NCBI RefSeq assembly: GCF_024758005.1 | Contig: NZ_CP103288.1 | Coordinates: 1,240,001-1,304,000, forward strand | Reading direction: 5' to 3' | DNA length: 64,000 nt | From: Pseudarthrobacter sp. NS4 | GTDB taxonomy: Bacteria; Actinomycetota; Actinomycetes; Actinomycetales; Micrococcaceae | Shown here: positions 34,828 to 43,470 of the stretch, piece after piece | Layout of the letters: each line of letters starts with the position of its first letter | How positions within the stretch are numbered: the stretch's first letter is position 1 | Position numbers and translations under genes: made by a program | The notes under the pieces: generated by a model | Told to the model about the DNA's origin: nothing | Databases searched by the model: none | What the model saw: the letters and a program-made list of their open reading frames with translations, nothing else

Positions 34828-35694
34828 ATGTCCAGCCAGCAAAGCATCCGGCCACGTGCCATCTTCCTCGACATCGACGGCACTTACGCCGACCACGGGC
34901 TGGCGCCGGTTGCGCACATTGAGGCTGTCCGGACGGCACGGCGGCTCGGGCACCTGGTCTTCGTCTGCACCGGGCGGCCGCTGGCCATGGTTCCCGGCCA
35001 CATCCTGGAAGCGGGCTTCGACGGCGTCATCACGGGCGCCGGAGCCCGGGTGGAGCTCAATGGCGAAATCCTGAAGGACACGCGCTTTGAGCCGGACCTG
35101 GCCGCCCTCATCGTTGAAACGCTGGATGCCCATGGCGCCGCCTACATCCTGGAAGCACCCGAGGCGCTGCACGGCCGCACGGGCGTGGACCAGCGGCTGA
35201 GGGAGGTGCTCGGTCCCGTCTTCGCCGGCCGCCCCCGGCATGATGGAGTCCTCAGCACCGACGTGGATCCCCTCGAAGACATCCTGGGACCAATGCAGTA
35301 CAGCGACGATCTGCGTTCCACGTCCTTTGCGAAAATCTCCTGCTTTGACTCGCCGGTGCCGCTGACAGCGCTCATGGACACCTTCGGCCCGCAGGTGGGC
35401 CTTATTCCAAGTTCCCTCTCAGCGCTCGGTGACCGTGCCGGCGAGATCTACATGGCAGGGACCCACAAAGCGGTGGGCATCCAGGCGGTGGAAGCCCGGC
35501 TCGGGCTGGACCGCGCCGATATCGTGGCCATCGGCGACAGCGCCAACGATATTGAAATGCTGGAGTATGCAGGGATAGGCATCGCCATTGAGGGCGGGCA
35601 CCCCGCCGTGCTGGCGGTTGCCGACAGGATCACTCCGGGGCCTGCCGGCAACGGCGTGGCACTCGCTTTTGCCGAGTTGGGCCTCCTGAACTGA
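34828..35694 (+). CDS. Cof-type HAD hydrolase
   Basis: 288 aa from the ATG at 34828 with AAGGAG seven bases upstream. Motif I is FLDIDGTYAD (nucleophile and acid Asp), motif II Thr in FVCTGRP, motif III Lys in THKAVGIQA and motif IV IGDSANDIEMLEYAG. A C2-type cap lies in the middle (about 85-190). Such enzymes dephosphorylate sugar phosphates or flavin/PLP intermediates. The gene converges with ugd, with 9 bp between the stops. Confidence 0.92.
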   Translation: MSSQQSIRPRAIFLDIDGTYADHGLAPVAHIEAVRTARRLGHLVFVCTGRPLAMVPGHILEAGFDGVITGAGARVELNGEILKDTRFEPDLAALIVETLDAHGAAYILEAPEALHGRTGVDQRLREVLGPVFAGRPRHDGVLSTDVDPLEDILGPMQYSDDLRSTSFAKISCFDSPVPLTALMDTFGPQVGLIPSSLSALGDRAGEIYMAGTHKAVGIQAVEARLGLDRADIVAIGDSANDIEMLEYAGIGIAIEGGHPAVLAVADRITPGPAGNGVALAFAELGLLN

Positions 35695-35703
35695 CCGGCG
35701 GGG

Positions 35704-37113
35704 TCAGCGGTAGGTCGCTGATGCCGGCCGCATGCCGCTAACGGGCGACGTGCCGCTGACGGGTTGCGTTCCGCCGTGCCGGGTCCCCAGGCCGCGCACC
35801 GTCCAGCCCTCACCCTGCCAGGCAGCGGCGTCCAGGGCGTTGCGTGCGTCCAGCACCACCGGGCGCCGGACCAGCGCGGCGGCCACGGCGGGGGAGAAGT
35901 CACGGTATTCGTCCCACTCGGTCAGGAGCAGCACCAGTTCGGCACCCTCAAGTGCGCGCAGGATGGAGGCCTCGAAGCGCAACCTGGGATAGCGCCGCCA
36001 GGCATGGTTGACGGCTTTGGGGTCCGTCACAGTGACGTGGGCTCCGGCCGCTGCCAGCCGGTCTGCCACATCCAGTGCGGGGGAGTCACGGATGTCGTCT
36101 GTTTCCGGCTTAAAGGATGCGCCGAGGACAGTGATTGAACGGCCGGCAAGGCTGCCGCCGCACAACTCTTCGGCCAAAGCAACTGTCCGTGAGCGCTGCC
36201 CAAGGTTCACCGAATCCACCAGTTGCATCCAGTCCTCCACAGCGGTGACGCCATGGCCTGCTGCCTGGGCCCGGAAACTGCGGATGTCCTTGGGGAGGCA
36301 GCCGCCGCCGAAGCCCAGCCCGGCGTGCAGGTACCGGCTGCCGATTCTGGGGTCCAAACCCATCGCCTCGCTAAGCTCCGAGATGTCCGCACCGGAGGCG
36401 TCGCACAATTCCGCCACGGCATTGATGAAGCTGATTTTGGTGGCCAGGTACGCATTCGCCGCGGACTTAATAAGCTCCGCCGTGGCGAAGTTGCAGACAA
36501 GCCGCGGGATCCCTGCACGGAGCAGCGGCTCGTACACGGCGTCCAGCGCGGCCGTGACGCCCAGGGGCCCTCCCGACGACGGGTTGAAGGCGGCGGCGCG
36601 TCCGCCGTCCACGCCATAGACCAGCCGGTCGGGCACCAGCGAGTCCTTCACGGCGGTGCCCTGCCGGAGGAACTCCGGGTTCCACCCCAGCAGCACGTCC
36701 GGGCGGGCGGCCAGCACGCCGCGGAGCATGTCCACGGTGCCTACGGGCACGGTGGATTTGCCGACGACGACGGCGCCCGCCGCCAGGTGCGGCAGCAGCG
36801 CCTCCGCGGCGGAGACCAGGAAGGTGAGGTCGGCGGCGTCGGACGTCTTGTCCTGCGGGGTGCCCACGCACAGGAAATGAACCTGCGCGCCCTTGGCATC
36901 GGCCGGGTCCGTCGAGAACCGAAGCCGCCCCTTGGCCTGCCCGTCCTGGAGGAGTTCATCCAGCCCGGGTTCATGGAAGGGGGCCGCGCCCTGCCCAAGC
37001 TGCTCCACCTTCACAGGATCGACATCGATGCCCAGCACGTTATGGCCCATGGAAGCCAGGGTGGCGGCGTGGACTGCGCCCAAATAGCCGCAGCCGATAA
37101 CAGAGATTTTCAC
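35704..37113 (-). CDS. ugd: UDP-glucose 6-dehydrogenase
   Basis: 469 aa from a GTG overlapping the upstream glycosyltransferase stop by 4 nt. The NAD-binding start is ISVIGCGYLGAVHAATLA with the acidic residue in LGIDVDP; PVGTVDM and NPEFLRQGTAVKD are typical; the catalytic Cys is in GFGGGCLPKDIR. A proline/Gly/Ser tail after about 440 is not part of the family core (it repeats the tripeptide Pro-Val-Ser). Oxidises UDP-glucose to UDP-glucuronate for surface polysaccharide, in keeping with the coupled glycosyltransferase. Confidence 0.94.
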   Translation of the reverse strand: MKISVIGCGYLGAVHAATLASMGHNVLGIDVDPVKVEQLGQGAAPFHEPGLDELLQDGQAKGRLRFSTDPADAKGAQVHFLCVGTPQDKTSDAADLTFLVSAAEALLPHLAAGAVVVGKSTVPVGTVDMLRGVLAARPDVLLGWNPEFLRQGTAVKDSLVPDRLVYGVDGGRAAAFNPSSGGPLGVTAALDAVYEPLLRAGIPRLVCNFATAELIKSAANAYLATKISFINAVAELCDASGADISELSEAMGLDPRIGSRYLHAGLGFGGGCLPKDIRSFRAQAAGHGVTAVEDWMQLVDSVNLGQRSRTVALAEELCGGSLAGRSITVLGASFKPETDDIRDSPALDVADRLAAAGAHVTVTDPKAVNHAWRRYPRLRFEASILRALEGAELVLLLTEWDEYRDFSPAVAAALVRRPVVLDARNALDAAAWQGEGWTVRGLGTRHGGTQPVSGTSPVSGMRPASATYR

Positions 37114-38267
37114 TGCGCTGCCCCTGCCCGTGAGTCCCTGGCCGGTGTGGCCTGCCCACCAGTGATGACGTCCGCGTAATGGCCCACAAGCTCGCCGCAG
37201 AGTGCCGGCCAGGTCCTGTCCTGCACCGAGGCGTGCGCCGCGGCGGCGAACGCGCGGCGTTTGGCGTCGTCGCCCATCAGGTCCAGCACATGGGTGCGCA
37301 GTCCTGCCAGGTCGCCGGGTTCATAGAGCCAGCCCGTCCGGGAATTCTCCACCAGGTCCAGGGGGCCGCCGCGGCCGGTGGCCACGACCGGAACGCCCGA
37401 TGCCATGGCCTCCTGGATGGTTTGGCAGAACGTTTCGAACTCACCCGGATGGACGAACAGATCGAAGGACGCCATGGCGCGCGCCAGTTCTTCGCCACCC
37501 AGGAATCCGGTGAAGACGGCGTCCGGCAGGGCGTCCTCCAGGGCTGCGCGCTGGGGGCCGTCGCCGACGATCACCAGCCGGGCGTTGGGCACTCCGGCCA
37601 GGGCGGCCAGGTCCTCAACCTGCTTCTCCACGGCCAGCCTGCCCACGTAGCCGATGATCCGCTTTCCGCCGGGCGCCACCGAAGCCCGCCACCCGTCGTC
37701 GCGCTTTTCCGGCGAAAACCGGGCAGTGTCCACCCCGCGGCGCCACATCTGCACCCGGGGGATGCCACGGCCGCGCAACTGGTTCAGCGCGAACGTTGAG
37801 GGCGCCAGGGTACGGGAGGCGAGCAGGTGGATGTTTTCCACCCGGTTCCAGGCCCAGTTCTCCAGGAACGGAACACCGTACCGTGCCGCGTAGCTGGGGA
37901 CCTCGGTCTGGTAAATGGCCACGGTGGGGATGCCAAGCTGGTGTGCCGCCTGGGCCGCCCGCCACCCGAGCACAAACGGTGACGCCAGGTGGACCACATC
38001 CGGTGCGTATTCGGCAAGGATTCGCTTGACCCGGTACACACCGCCCATCGCCACCCGGACATTCGTGTATCCCGCCAGCGGGACGGCGGGAAGCCGGTGG
38101 ATATCCGCGCCCTTGACCCGGTCCGGCGCCTCACCATCCTGCGTGGACGGCGCAATGACCAGGACGTCGTCGCCCCGGTCCTGCAGATGGTCCAGCACCC
38201 GCAGGATGGAGTGGGTGACGCCGTTCATCAGTGGCAGGAATGACTCAGCAACAATTGCGATCCTCAC
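37110..38267 (-). CDS. GT4-family glycosyltransferase (MgtA/PimB-like)
   Basis: 385 aa from a GTG. IVAESFLPLMNGVTHSILRV at the N-terminus is typical of GDP-mannose-dependent mannosyl- or glucuronosyl-lipid transferases. The GT-B donor site shows GYVGRLAVEKQVEDL, VIVGDGPQRAALE and PGEFETFCQTIQEAMASGVP (the E-x7-E motif). With ugd downstream, a glucuronosyl-glycolipid or capsule step is plausible. GGAGGA lies almost directly against the GTG, which is unusually close. Confidence 0.88.
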   Translation of the reverse strand: MRIAIVAESFLPLMNGVTHSILRVLDHLQDRGDDVLVIAPSTQDGEAPDRVKGADIHRLPAVPLAGYTNVRVAMGGVYRVKRILAEYAPDVVHLASPFVLGWRAAQAAHQLGIPTVAIYQTEVPSYAARYGVPFLENWAWNRVENIHLLASRTLAPSTFALNQLRGRGIPRVQMWRRGVDTARFSPEKRDDGWRASVAPGGKRIIGYVGRLAVEKQVEDLAALAGVPNARLVIVGDGPQRAALEDALPDAVFTGFLGGEELARAMASFDLFVHPGEFETFCQTIQEAMASGVPVVATGRGGPLDLVENSRTGWLYEPGDLAGLRTHVLDLMGDDAKRRAFAAAAHASVQDRTWPALCGELVGHYADVITGGQATPARDSRAGAAQ

Positions 38268-38451
38268 TCCTCCACGGTGGGCCCCGGGACTGACACGGCG
38301 GGGCAGAAAGCGTTACCCGGAGGGAAAAGTTGGGTGAACAGGAGGCGCCTTGCGCAAATGTCCGGGCGTGGCCACCGCCGCTTCTCCACGGCGTTTCCAC
38401 GGACGGGGGAACACGGATCGGTTACGAAAGTTCCAGTGGGCCCGGATTCTA

Positions 38452-38480
38452 TTGACGGCGATGTTGGGCAGTCCTATGAT
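38452..38480 (+). promoter_or_regulatory. Sigma-70-type promoter of the rhamnose importer
   Basis: TTGACG (38452-38457), a 17-bp spacer and TATGAT (38475-38480): close to the -35/-10 consensus at ideal spacing, 69 bp before the ATPase ATG. This is the best promoter in the window by eye. Confidence 0.8.
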
Positions 38481-38499
38481 TCAAACCACAAGGGCGTTC

Positions 38500-38511
38500 T
38501 GAAACGATTCA
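38500..38511. promoter_or_regulatory. LacI-type operator of the rhamnose importer
   Basis: TGAAACGATTCA (arms TGAA/TTCA) lies just downstream of the expected transcription start. Position and sequence fit repression by a LacI-family rhamnose regulator, but no such gene is in the window. Confidence 0.55.
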
Positions 38512-38548
38512 TTCCGAGTTGGTAAACCCCGAAGGCGCGGTTCACTTT

Positions 38549-40099
38549 ATGCAGCAGACTTCGAATTCCCACACGGCTCCCGGCTCAACGGACGGGCCGC
38601 GCCCGGCGATACTTTCGCTGACGCATGCAGCCAAGACATTCGGTCCGGTGGTTGCCCTGGCGGACGGCACTATTGAAGTCCAGTCGGGGGAGATCCACGC
38701 CTTGGTCGGAGAAAACGGAGCCGGCAAATCCACGCTGGTGAAGATCCTGGCAGGTCTTCACCATCCGGACTCCGGGGATTTCCGGCTCAACGGCGAACCG
38801 GTCCATTTCCGGAATGTGGCCGAGAGCAAGGCTGCCGGCATCTCGGTCATCTACCAGGAACCCACGCTGTTCCCGGACCTGACCGTGGCGGAGAACATCT
38901 TTATTGGCCGGCAACCGAAAGGATGGTCGCGGCTCATCAGCCGTACCGAGATGCGGCGGCAGGCCGCCGAACTGTTCACGCGGCTGGGGGTGCCCATCGA
39001 TCCCTCCCGGGTGGCGGAAGGGCTCTCCATTGCGGACCAGCAAATCATCGAGATCGCAAAAGCCATCTCCCTCGATGCCAAGGTCCTGGTCATGGACGAG
39101 CCGACGGCCGCCTTGAGCGGGGTGGAAGTGGACAGGCTTTTCGCCGTGGCCCGCGCCCTCCGGGACAAGGGGACCGGGATCCTGTTCATCTCGCACCGCT
39201 TCGACGAGGTGTTTGACCTCTGTGACCGGATCACCGTCATGCGGGACGGGCGCTACATCGCCACCCACCGCACCGCTGACGTCACGGTGGACCGGATCGT
39301 CCGCGAAATGGTGGGCCGTGACATCGCCGCCCTGTTCCCCAAGACAGAGGCGGAGATCGGCCACACTGTCCTCAAAGTGGAAGGCCTCAGCAGCGCCGGG
39401 GTTTTCCGTGACATCAGCTTCGAGGTCCGGGCCGGGGAAATTGTTGCCCTGGCCGGACTGGTGGGAGCGGGCCGCACCGAAGTTGCCCGCGCCGTTTTCG
39501 GCATCGACTCCTACGATTCCGGACGGATCGAAGTGGAGGGCAAGCGGCTGAAGGCCCGGGACCCCCAGGCCGCCATCGCAGCCGGCCTTGGGTTCGTCCC
39601 CGAGGACCGCCGCAAGCAGGGCCTGGTCATGAACCTGTCCGTCGCACGCAACATCACCCTGACCCTTCGGGAGAAATTCCTGACGGCGGGGCTGATCAAT
39701 GGTGCCAAGGAGCGGCGCGCTGCCGAGGAGTGGAGCAAGCGCCTGCAGGTCAAAGCCGGCTCACAGGAACACTCGGTCTCCACCCTCTCCGGCGGCAACC
39801 AGCAAAAGGTGGTACTCGCTAAATGGCTCGCAACAGAGCCCCGGCTGCTGATCATTGACGAACCCACCCGCGGCATCGATGTGGGGACGAAGAGCGAGGT
39901 CCACCGCCTCATCTCCGACCTGGCCGGGCGCGGGATCGCCATCCTGATGATCTCCTCCGAGCTCCCCGAAGTCCTGGGCATGGCGGACCGGGTCCTGGTC
40001 ATGCGCGAGGGGCGGATAACGGCCCAGCTGGACAGGGAAGCCGCAACTCCGGAGTCCGTTATGCATGCAGCAACATCGTCCACGGGAGTGACGGAATGA
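38549..40099 (+). CDS. rhaT: CUT2 sugar ABC transporter ATPase (rhamnose type)
   Basis: 516 aa from the ATG at 38549; a TTG ten codons earlier is possible. Two tandem ABC domains, as in RbsA/XylG/RhaT. Domain 1 (about 20-250): Walker A GENGAGKSTLVK, signature LSIADQQIIEIAK, Walker B VLVMDEPTAAL. Domain 2 (about 265-505) lacks a standard Walker A (GLVGAGRTEVAR), which is normal for this subfamily, and keeps LSGGNQQKVVLAKWL and LLIIDEPTRGID. It energises the importer formed with the next three genes. The stop overlaps the next start (ATGA). Confidence 0.9.
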   Translation: MQQTSNSHTAPGSTDGPRPAILSLTHAAKTFGPVVALADGTIEVQSGEIHALVGENGAGKSTLVKILAGLHHPDSGDFRLNGEPVHFRNVAESKAAGISVIYQEPTLFPDLTVAENIFIGRQPKGWSRLISRTEMRRQAAELFTRLGVPIDPSRVAEGLSIADQQIIEIAKAISLDAKVLVMDEPTAALSGVEVDRLFAVARALRDKGTGILFISHRFDEVFDLCDRITVMRDGRYIATHRTADVTVDRIVREMVGRDIAALFPKTEAEIGHTVLKVEGLSSAGVFRDISFEVRAGEIVALAGLVGAGRTEVARAVFGIDSYDSGRIEVEGKRLKARDPQAAIAAGLGFVPEDRRKQGLVMNLSVARNITLTLREKFLTAGLINGAKERRAAEEWSKRLQVKAGSQEHSVSTLSGGNQQKVVLAKWLATEPRLLIIDEPTRGIDVGTKSEVHRLISDLAGRGIAILMISSELPEVLGMADRVLVMREGRITAQLDREAATPESVMHAATSSTGVTE

Positions 40100-41145
40100 G
40101 CTCCACCATCGAACATCGGGAATCAAGCACGACGGCCGGACGCGCCGGCGGCGGCCTCCGCACGCTTGGCTCCGTGCTGCGGCTGCGCGAACTTCCCGTC
40201 CTGGTTGCGCTGGCCCTGCTGGTGCTCATCACCTACATCAACAACCCGTTGTTCCTGTCCCCGCAGGGCATCAAAGACCTCCTGCTGAACGCGACCATCA
40301 TCGTGATCCTGGCGGCCGGCCAGAGCCTGCTCATCATCACGCGGAACATCGATCTCTCGGTCGGGTCCATGCTGGGGCTCGTCGCTTTCGGAACCGGGTC
40401 CATCTTCGCGGCGATGCCGGACCTGCCCATCATCGCCGTCGTTCTCCTCGGGATTGCGTTCGGCGCGTTGCTGGGTGGGGTCAACGGGCTTCTGGTCACG
40501 GTGGCCAAGGTTCCCGCGCTGGTCATCACCCTCGGCACGCTGTACGTGTTCCGGGGCCTCAACAATGCCTGGGCCGGCGGAAAGCAGTACTTCGCCGGAG
40601 ACCGGCCGGAGGCGTTCGGGGCGCTGTCCGTGGACACCGTCCTGGGCTTCCCCATCATTACGCTGCTGGCCATCGCCGTCGTGGTGGCGGTAGGGGTCTA
40701 CATGGCCGGCACCCGCCCAGGCCGGGACCTGTACGCCATCGGCTCGGACCCGGAAGCCGCCAAGGTCTTCGGCATCAAGGTCTCCCAACGGGTGTTCCTG
40801 GCATTCCTGGCCAACGGTGCCCTGGCCGGCCTGGCCGGCGTCCTCTATGCGAGCCGCTTCAACTCGGTGGGCGCCACTACCGGAAGCGGCATGGAACTGG
40901 ACGTCGTCGCGGCGGCGGTGGTAGGCGGCGTCGCCATCTTCGGCGGCAGCGGAACTGTTGCCGGGGCCGCCCTGGGGGCACTGCTCCTGACCACCATCAC
41001 CAGCTCGCTCACGGCCTTGCGGGTGGACAAGTTCTGGCAGCAGGCCATCGTGGGCATCCTCATCCTGACAGCCATCATCATCGACCGCCTGGCCAGCCTG
41101 CGGACTGCGAAGAAACTGCGAACAAGCGAGGCACGCAATGTCTGA
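40096..41145 (+). CDS. rhaP: CUT2 sugar ABC transporter permease 1
   Basis: 349 aa with about 9-10 membrane segments. The BPD_transp_2 family motif is clear: AGQSLLIITRNIDLSVGSM, GAVNGLLVT-like GGVNGLLVTVAKVPALVITL, GLAGVLYASRF and GGVAIFGGSGTVAGAALGAL. The N-terminal 30 residues are Ser/Gly/Arg-rich and cytoplasmic. Overlaps the ATPase by 4 nt and the second permease by 8 nt, so all are translated together. Confidence 0.9.
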   Translation: MSSTIEHRESSTTAGRAGGGLRTLGSVLRLRELPVLVALALLVLITYINNPLFLSPQGIKDLLLNATIIVILAAGQSLLIITRNIDLSVGSMLGLVAFGTGSIFAAMPDLPIIAVVLLGIAFGALLGGVNGLLVTVAKVPALVITLGTLYVFRGLNNAWAGGKQYFAGDRPEAFGALSVDTVLGFPIITLLAIAVVVAVGVYMAGTRPGRDLYAIGSDPEAAKVFGIKVSQRVFLAFLANGALAGLAGVLYASRFNSVGATTGSGMELDVVAAAVVGGVAIFGGSGTVAGAALGALLLTTITSSLTALRVDKFWQQAIVGILILTAIIIDRLASLRTAKKLRTSEARNV

Positions 41146-42226
41146 GACCACTACTCCCAGGAGCAAACCGGCGCCACCGGCCCCGGTTGCGGACAGCACC
41201 AAGCCACTTGCGGACGAACCTAAAGGCAGGACAGGGGCGGCCCGGATCCTGGCCAGCCGCGACGCCATCACCATCTATGCCCTCCTGGCGTTCCTCATCT
41301 ACGCGGCAGTGGCCATCCCACGGTTCGCTTCCCCTGTCACCACAGGCTTCCTGCTCCTGGACGTCATACCGGTCCTGCTCATCGCCATGCCCATGACGCT
41401 GATCATCATCACGGGAGAAATCGACCTTTCGGTGGCCAGTACCGCCGGCCTGACGAGCGCCCTTATGGGTGTCCTGTGGGCAGGCGGCATGGATATCTGG
41501 CTTGTGCTCGTTATCTGCCTGCTGGCGGGTACGGCGGCGGGAATGTTCAACGGTTTCCTGATCGCCGTCCTTGGCCTGCCCTCACTGGCCGTCACCATCG
41601 GCACCCTGGCATTGTTCCGCGGCCTCGCCCTCGTGGTCATTGGGGACAACGCGGTAGCCAACTTCCCAAGGGCACTCACTGCCTTCTTCACCTCAAAACT
41701 TGGTGCCACCGGCATCCCGACGGTGATGATCGGCGTCGTGCTGATCATGCTGTTTTTCGGCGTCCTGCTGCATTTCACCCCGTTCGGGCGCGGCCTTTAC
41801 GCGATGGGCTACAGCAAGGAAGCCGCCACGTTCGTGGGTATTAACGTGGCCCGCAGCAAGTTCTGGCTTTACGTGGGCTCCGGCGTGGTTTCGGCCCTGG
41901 CCGGGATTTACTGGACGCTGCGGTACACCAGTGCCCGCAGTGACAACGCGTCCGGCCTGGAACTCGCCGTAATCGCCGCCGTCCTCCTGGGTGGGGTATC
42001 CATCTTCGGCGGCAAGGGCACCATTCCGGGCGTCATCGCCGGCGTCCTGCTGATCGGCACCCTCAACTACGCCCTGCGCCTTGGCCGCGTGTCCGACGTC
42101 GTCCTGATCACCGTGACCGGACTGCTGCTCATCGCCTCTGTGGTGGCTCCCAGCATTGGTTCGGCCATAAGGGAGTGGCGGCACACCCGCCGGGTGCGCC
42201 GCCAATTCTCACAAAACAGCGCCTGA
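41138..42226 (+). CDS. rhaQ: CUT2 sugar ABC transporter permease 2
   Basis: 362 aa, same fold as the preceding permease (ITGEIDLSVASTAGLTSAL, GMFNGFLIAVLGLPSLAVTI, GGVSIFGGKGTIPGVIAGVL). Two distinct permeases beside one double ATPase is the pattern of the rhaSTPQ rhamnose system, unlike the single permease of ribose or xylose importers. The first 30 residues are a Pro/Ala/Thr-rich cytoplasmic extension. The lipoprotein gene follows after 59 bp. Confidence 0.9.
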   Translation: MSETTTPRSKPAPPAPVADSTKPLADEPKGRTGAARILASRDAITIYALLAFLIYAAVAIPRFASPVTTGFLLLDVIPVLLIAMPMTLIIITGEIDLSVASTAGLTSALMGVLWAGGMDIWLVLVICLLAGTAAGMFNGFLIAVLGLPSLAVTIGTLALFRGLALVVIGDNAVANFPRALTAFFTSKLGATGIPTVMIGVVLIMLFFGVLLHFTPFGRGLYAMGYSKEAATFVGINVARSKFWLYVGSGVVSALAGIYWTLRYTSARSDNASGLELAVIAAVLLGGVSIFGGKGTIPGVIAGVLLIGTLNYALRLGRVSDVVLITVTGLLLIASVVAPSIGSAIREWRHTRRVRRQFSQNSA

Positions 42227-42285
42227 ACAGCATCACCCGCCACATCGCGTCCAAGGATCCGACCGCATCAAGGAAAAGGAAAACA

Positions 42286-43341
42286 ATGATGTTCAACCGC
42301 AAAAACACCGGACTGGGCAGGCGCACCGTGCCGCTGGTCGCCCTCACGGCTGCCGCAGCGCTGGCCCTGACTGCCTGCAATGGTGGCGCCGGGACGCCCG
42401 GCGAAACCGGTGCCGTCGAAGAGCAGACGATCACGTTCATCCCCAAGCAGCTGAACAACCCGTACACGGACGTAGTCCTCAGCGGCGGCAAGAAGGGATC
42501 CGAGGAAGCGGGTTTCGCGTCATCCCAGGTGGTCGGCCCGCTCGAAGCGTCAGCGTCCAGCCAGGTGTCCTTCATTAACGCGGAGACCCAGGCGGGGACG
42601 GATGTCATCGTCATCGCCGCCAATGATCCCGACGCCGTCTGCACGGCCCTCGGCGAGGCACGCTCCGCAGGTGCCAAGATTGTCGCCTTCGACTCGGACG
42701 CAAACCCTGACTGCCGCGATGTCTTCATCAGCCAGGTTGTGGCGAAAGAAGTGGCGCTCATCCAGACCAAACTGATCGCAGAGCAGATTGGCGGATCCGG
42801 GGAAATCGCCATCTTGTCCGCCACGGCCAACGCCACCAACCAGAACGAATGGATCAAGTTCATGGAGGAGGACCTCGCCTCCAACCCGGACTACAAGGAC
42901 ATCAAGCTGGTGGCCAAGGTCTACGGTGATGACGACGACACCAAGTCCTTCCAGGAAGCCCAGGGCCTGCTGCAGGCCCACCCGAACCTGAAGGGCATCA
43001 TCTCGCCGACGACCGTCGGCATCGCCGCCACCGCCCGCTACCTCTCCACGTCGGCCTATAAAGGCAAAGTGGCGCTGACGGGGCTGGGGCTGCCCAATGA
43101 AATGCGGCCGTTCGTCAAGGACGGAACTGTTACTGAATTCGCGCTGTGGGATCCGGCCCAGCTGGGCTACGTGGCGGCGTTCGCAGGTAAAGCCCTCGTG
43201 GAAGGAAAGATCACCGGAGCCGAGGGCGACACCTTCACTGCCGGGGAATTGGGAGACCGTACAGTCGAAGAAGGCGGAGTGGTCATCGTAGGGCCGCCGA
43301 CCGTTTTCAACAAGGACAACATCGACCAGTACGACTTCTAG
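42286..43341 (+). CDS. rhaS: Rhamnose ABC transporter substrate-binding lipoprotein
   Basis: 351 aa from the ATG at 42286 (AAAGGA five bases upstream); in-frame upstream codons overlap the permease. Lipobox LTAC at about residue 27 gives a lipid-anchored solute-binding protein. The periplasmic-binding fold blocks I know from RhaS are present: FIPKQLNNPYTDVV, VIAANDPDAVCTAL, FDSDANPDCRD, ILSATANATNQNEWI, GDDDDTKSFQEAQGLLQA and ISPTTVGIAATARYL. The match to the RhaS family is the main ground for assigning the whole importer to L-rhamnose. Confidence 0.88.
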   Translation: MMFNRKNTGLGRRTVPLVALTAAAALALTACNGGAGTPGETGAVEEQTITFIPKQLNNPYTDVVLSGGKKGSEEAGFASSQVVGPLEASASSQVSFINAETQAGTDVIVIAANDPDAVCTALGEARSAGAKIVAFDSDANPDCRDVFISQVVAKEVALIQTKLIAEQIGGSGEIAILSATANATNQNEWIKFMEEDLASNPDYKDIKLVAKVYGDDDDTKSFQEAQGLLQAHPNLKGIISPTTVGIAATARYLSTSAYKGKVALTGLGLPNEMRPFVKDGTVTEFALWDPAQLGYVAAFAGKALVEGKITGAEGDTFTAGELGDRTVEEGGVVIVGPPTVFNKDNIDQYDF

Positions 43342-43470
43342 CTCCCCTCACGGGTCCTGTCCGGGCGGGCCGCGTGGGCCCGCCTGGAAAGGACACCTGC
43401 TCCACGTTTTTTGGAGTATCTGAATCCCGCATTTTCCGCTGAAGTTTCCAGCCGGAGGGTTGTGTTCACA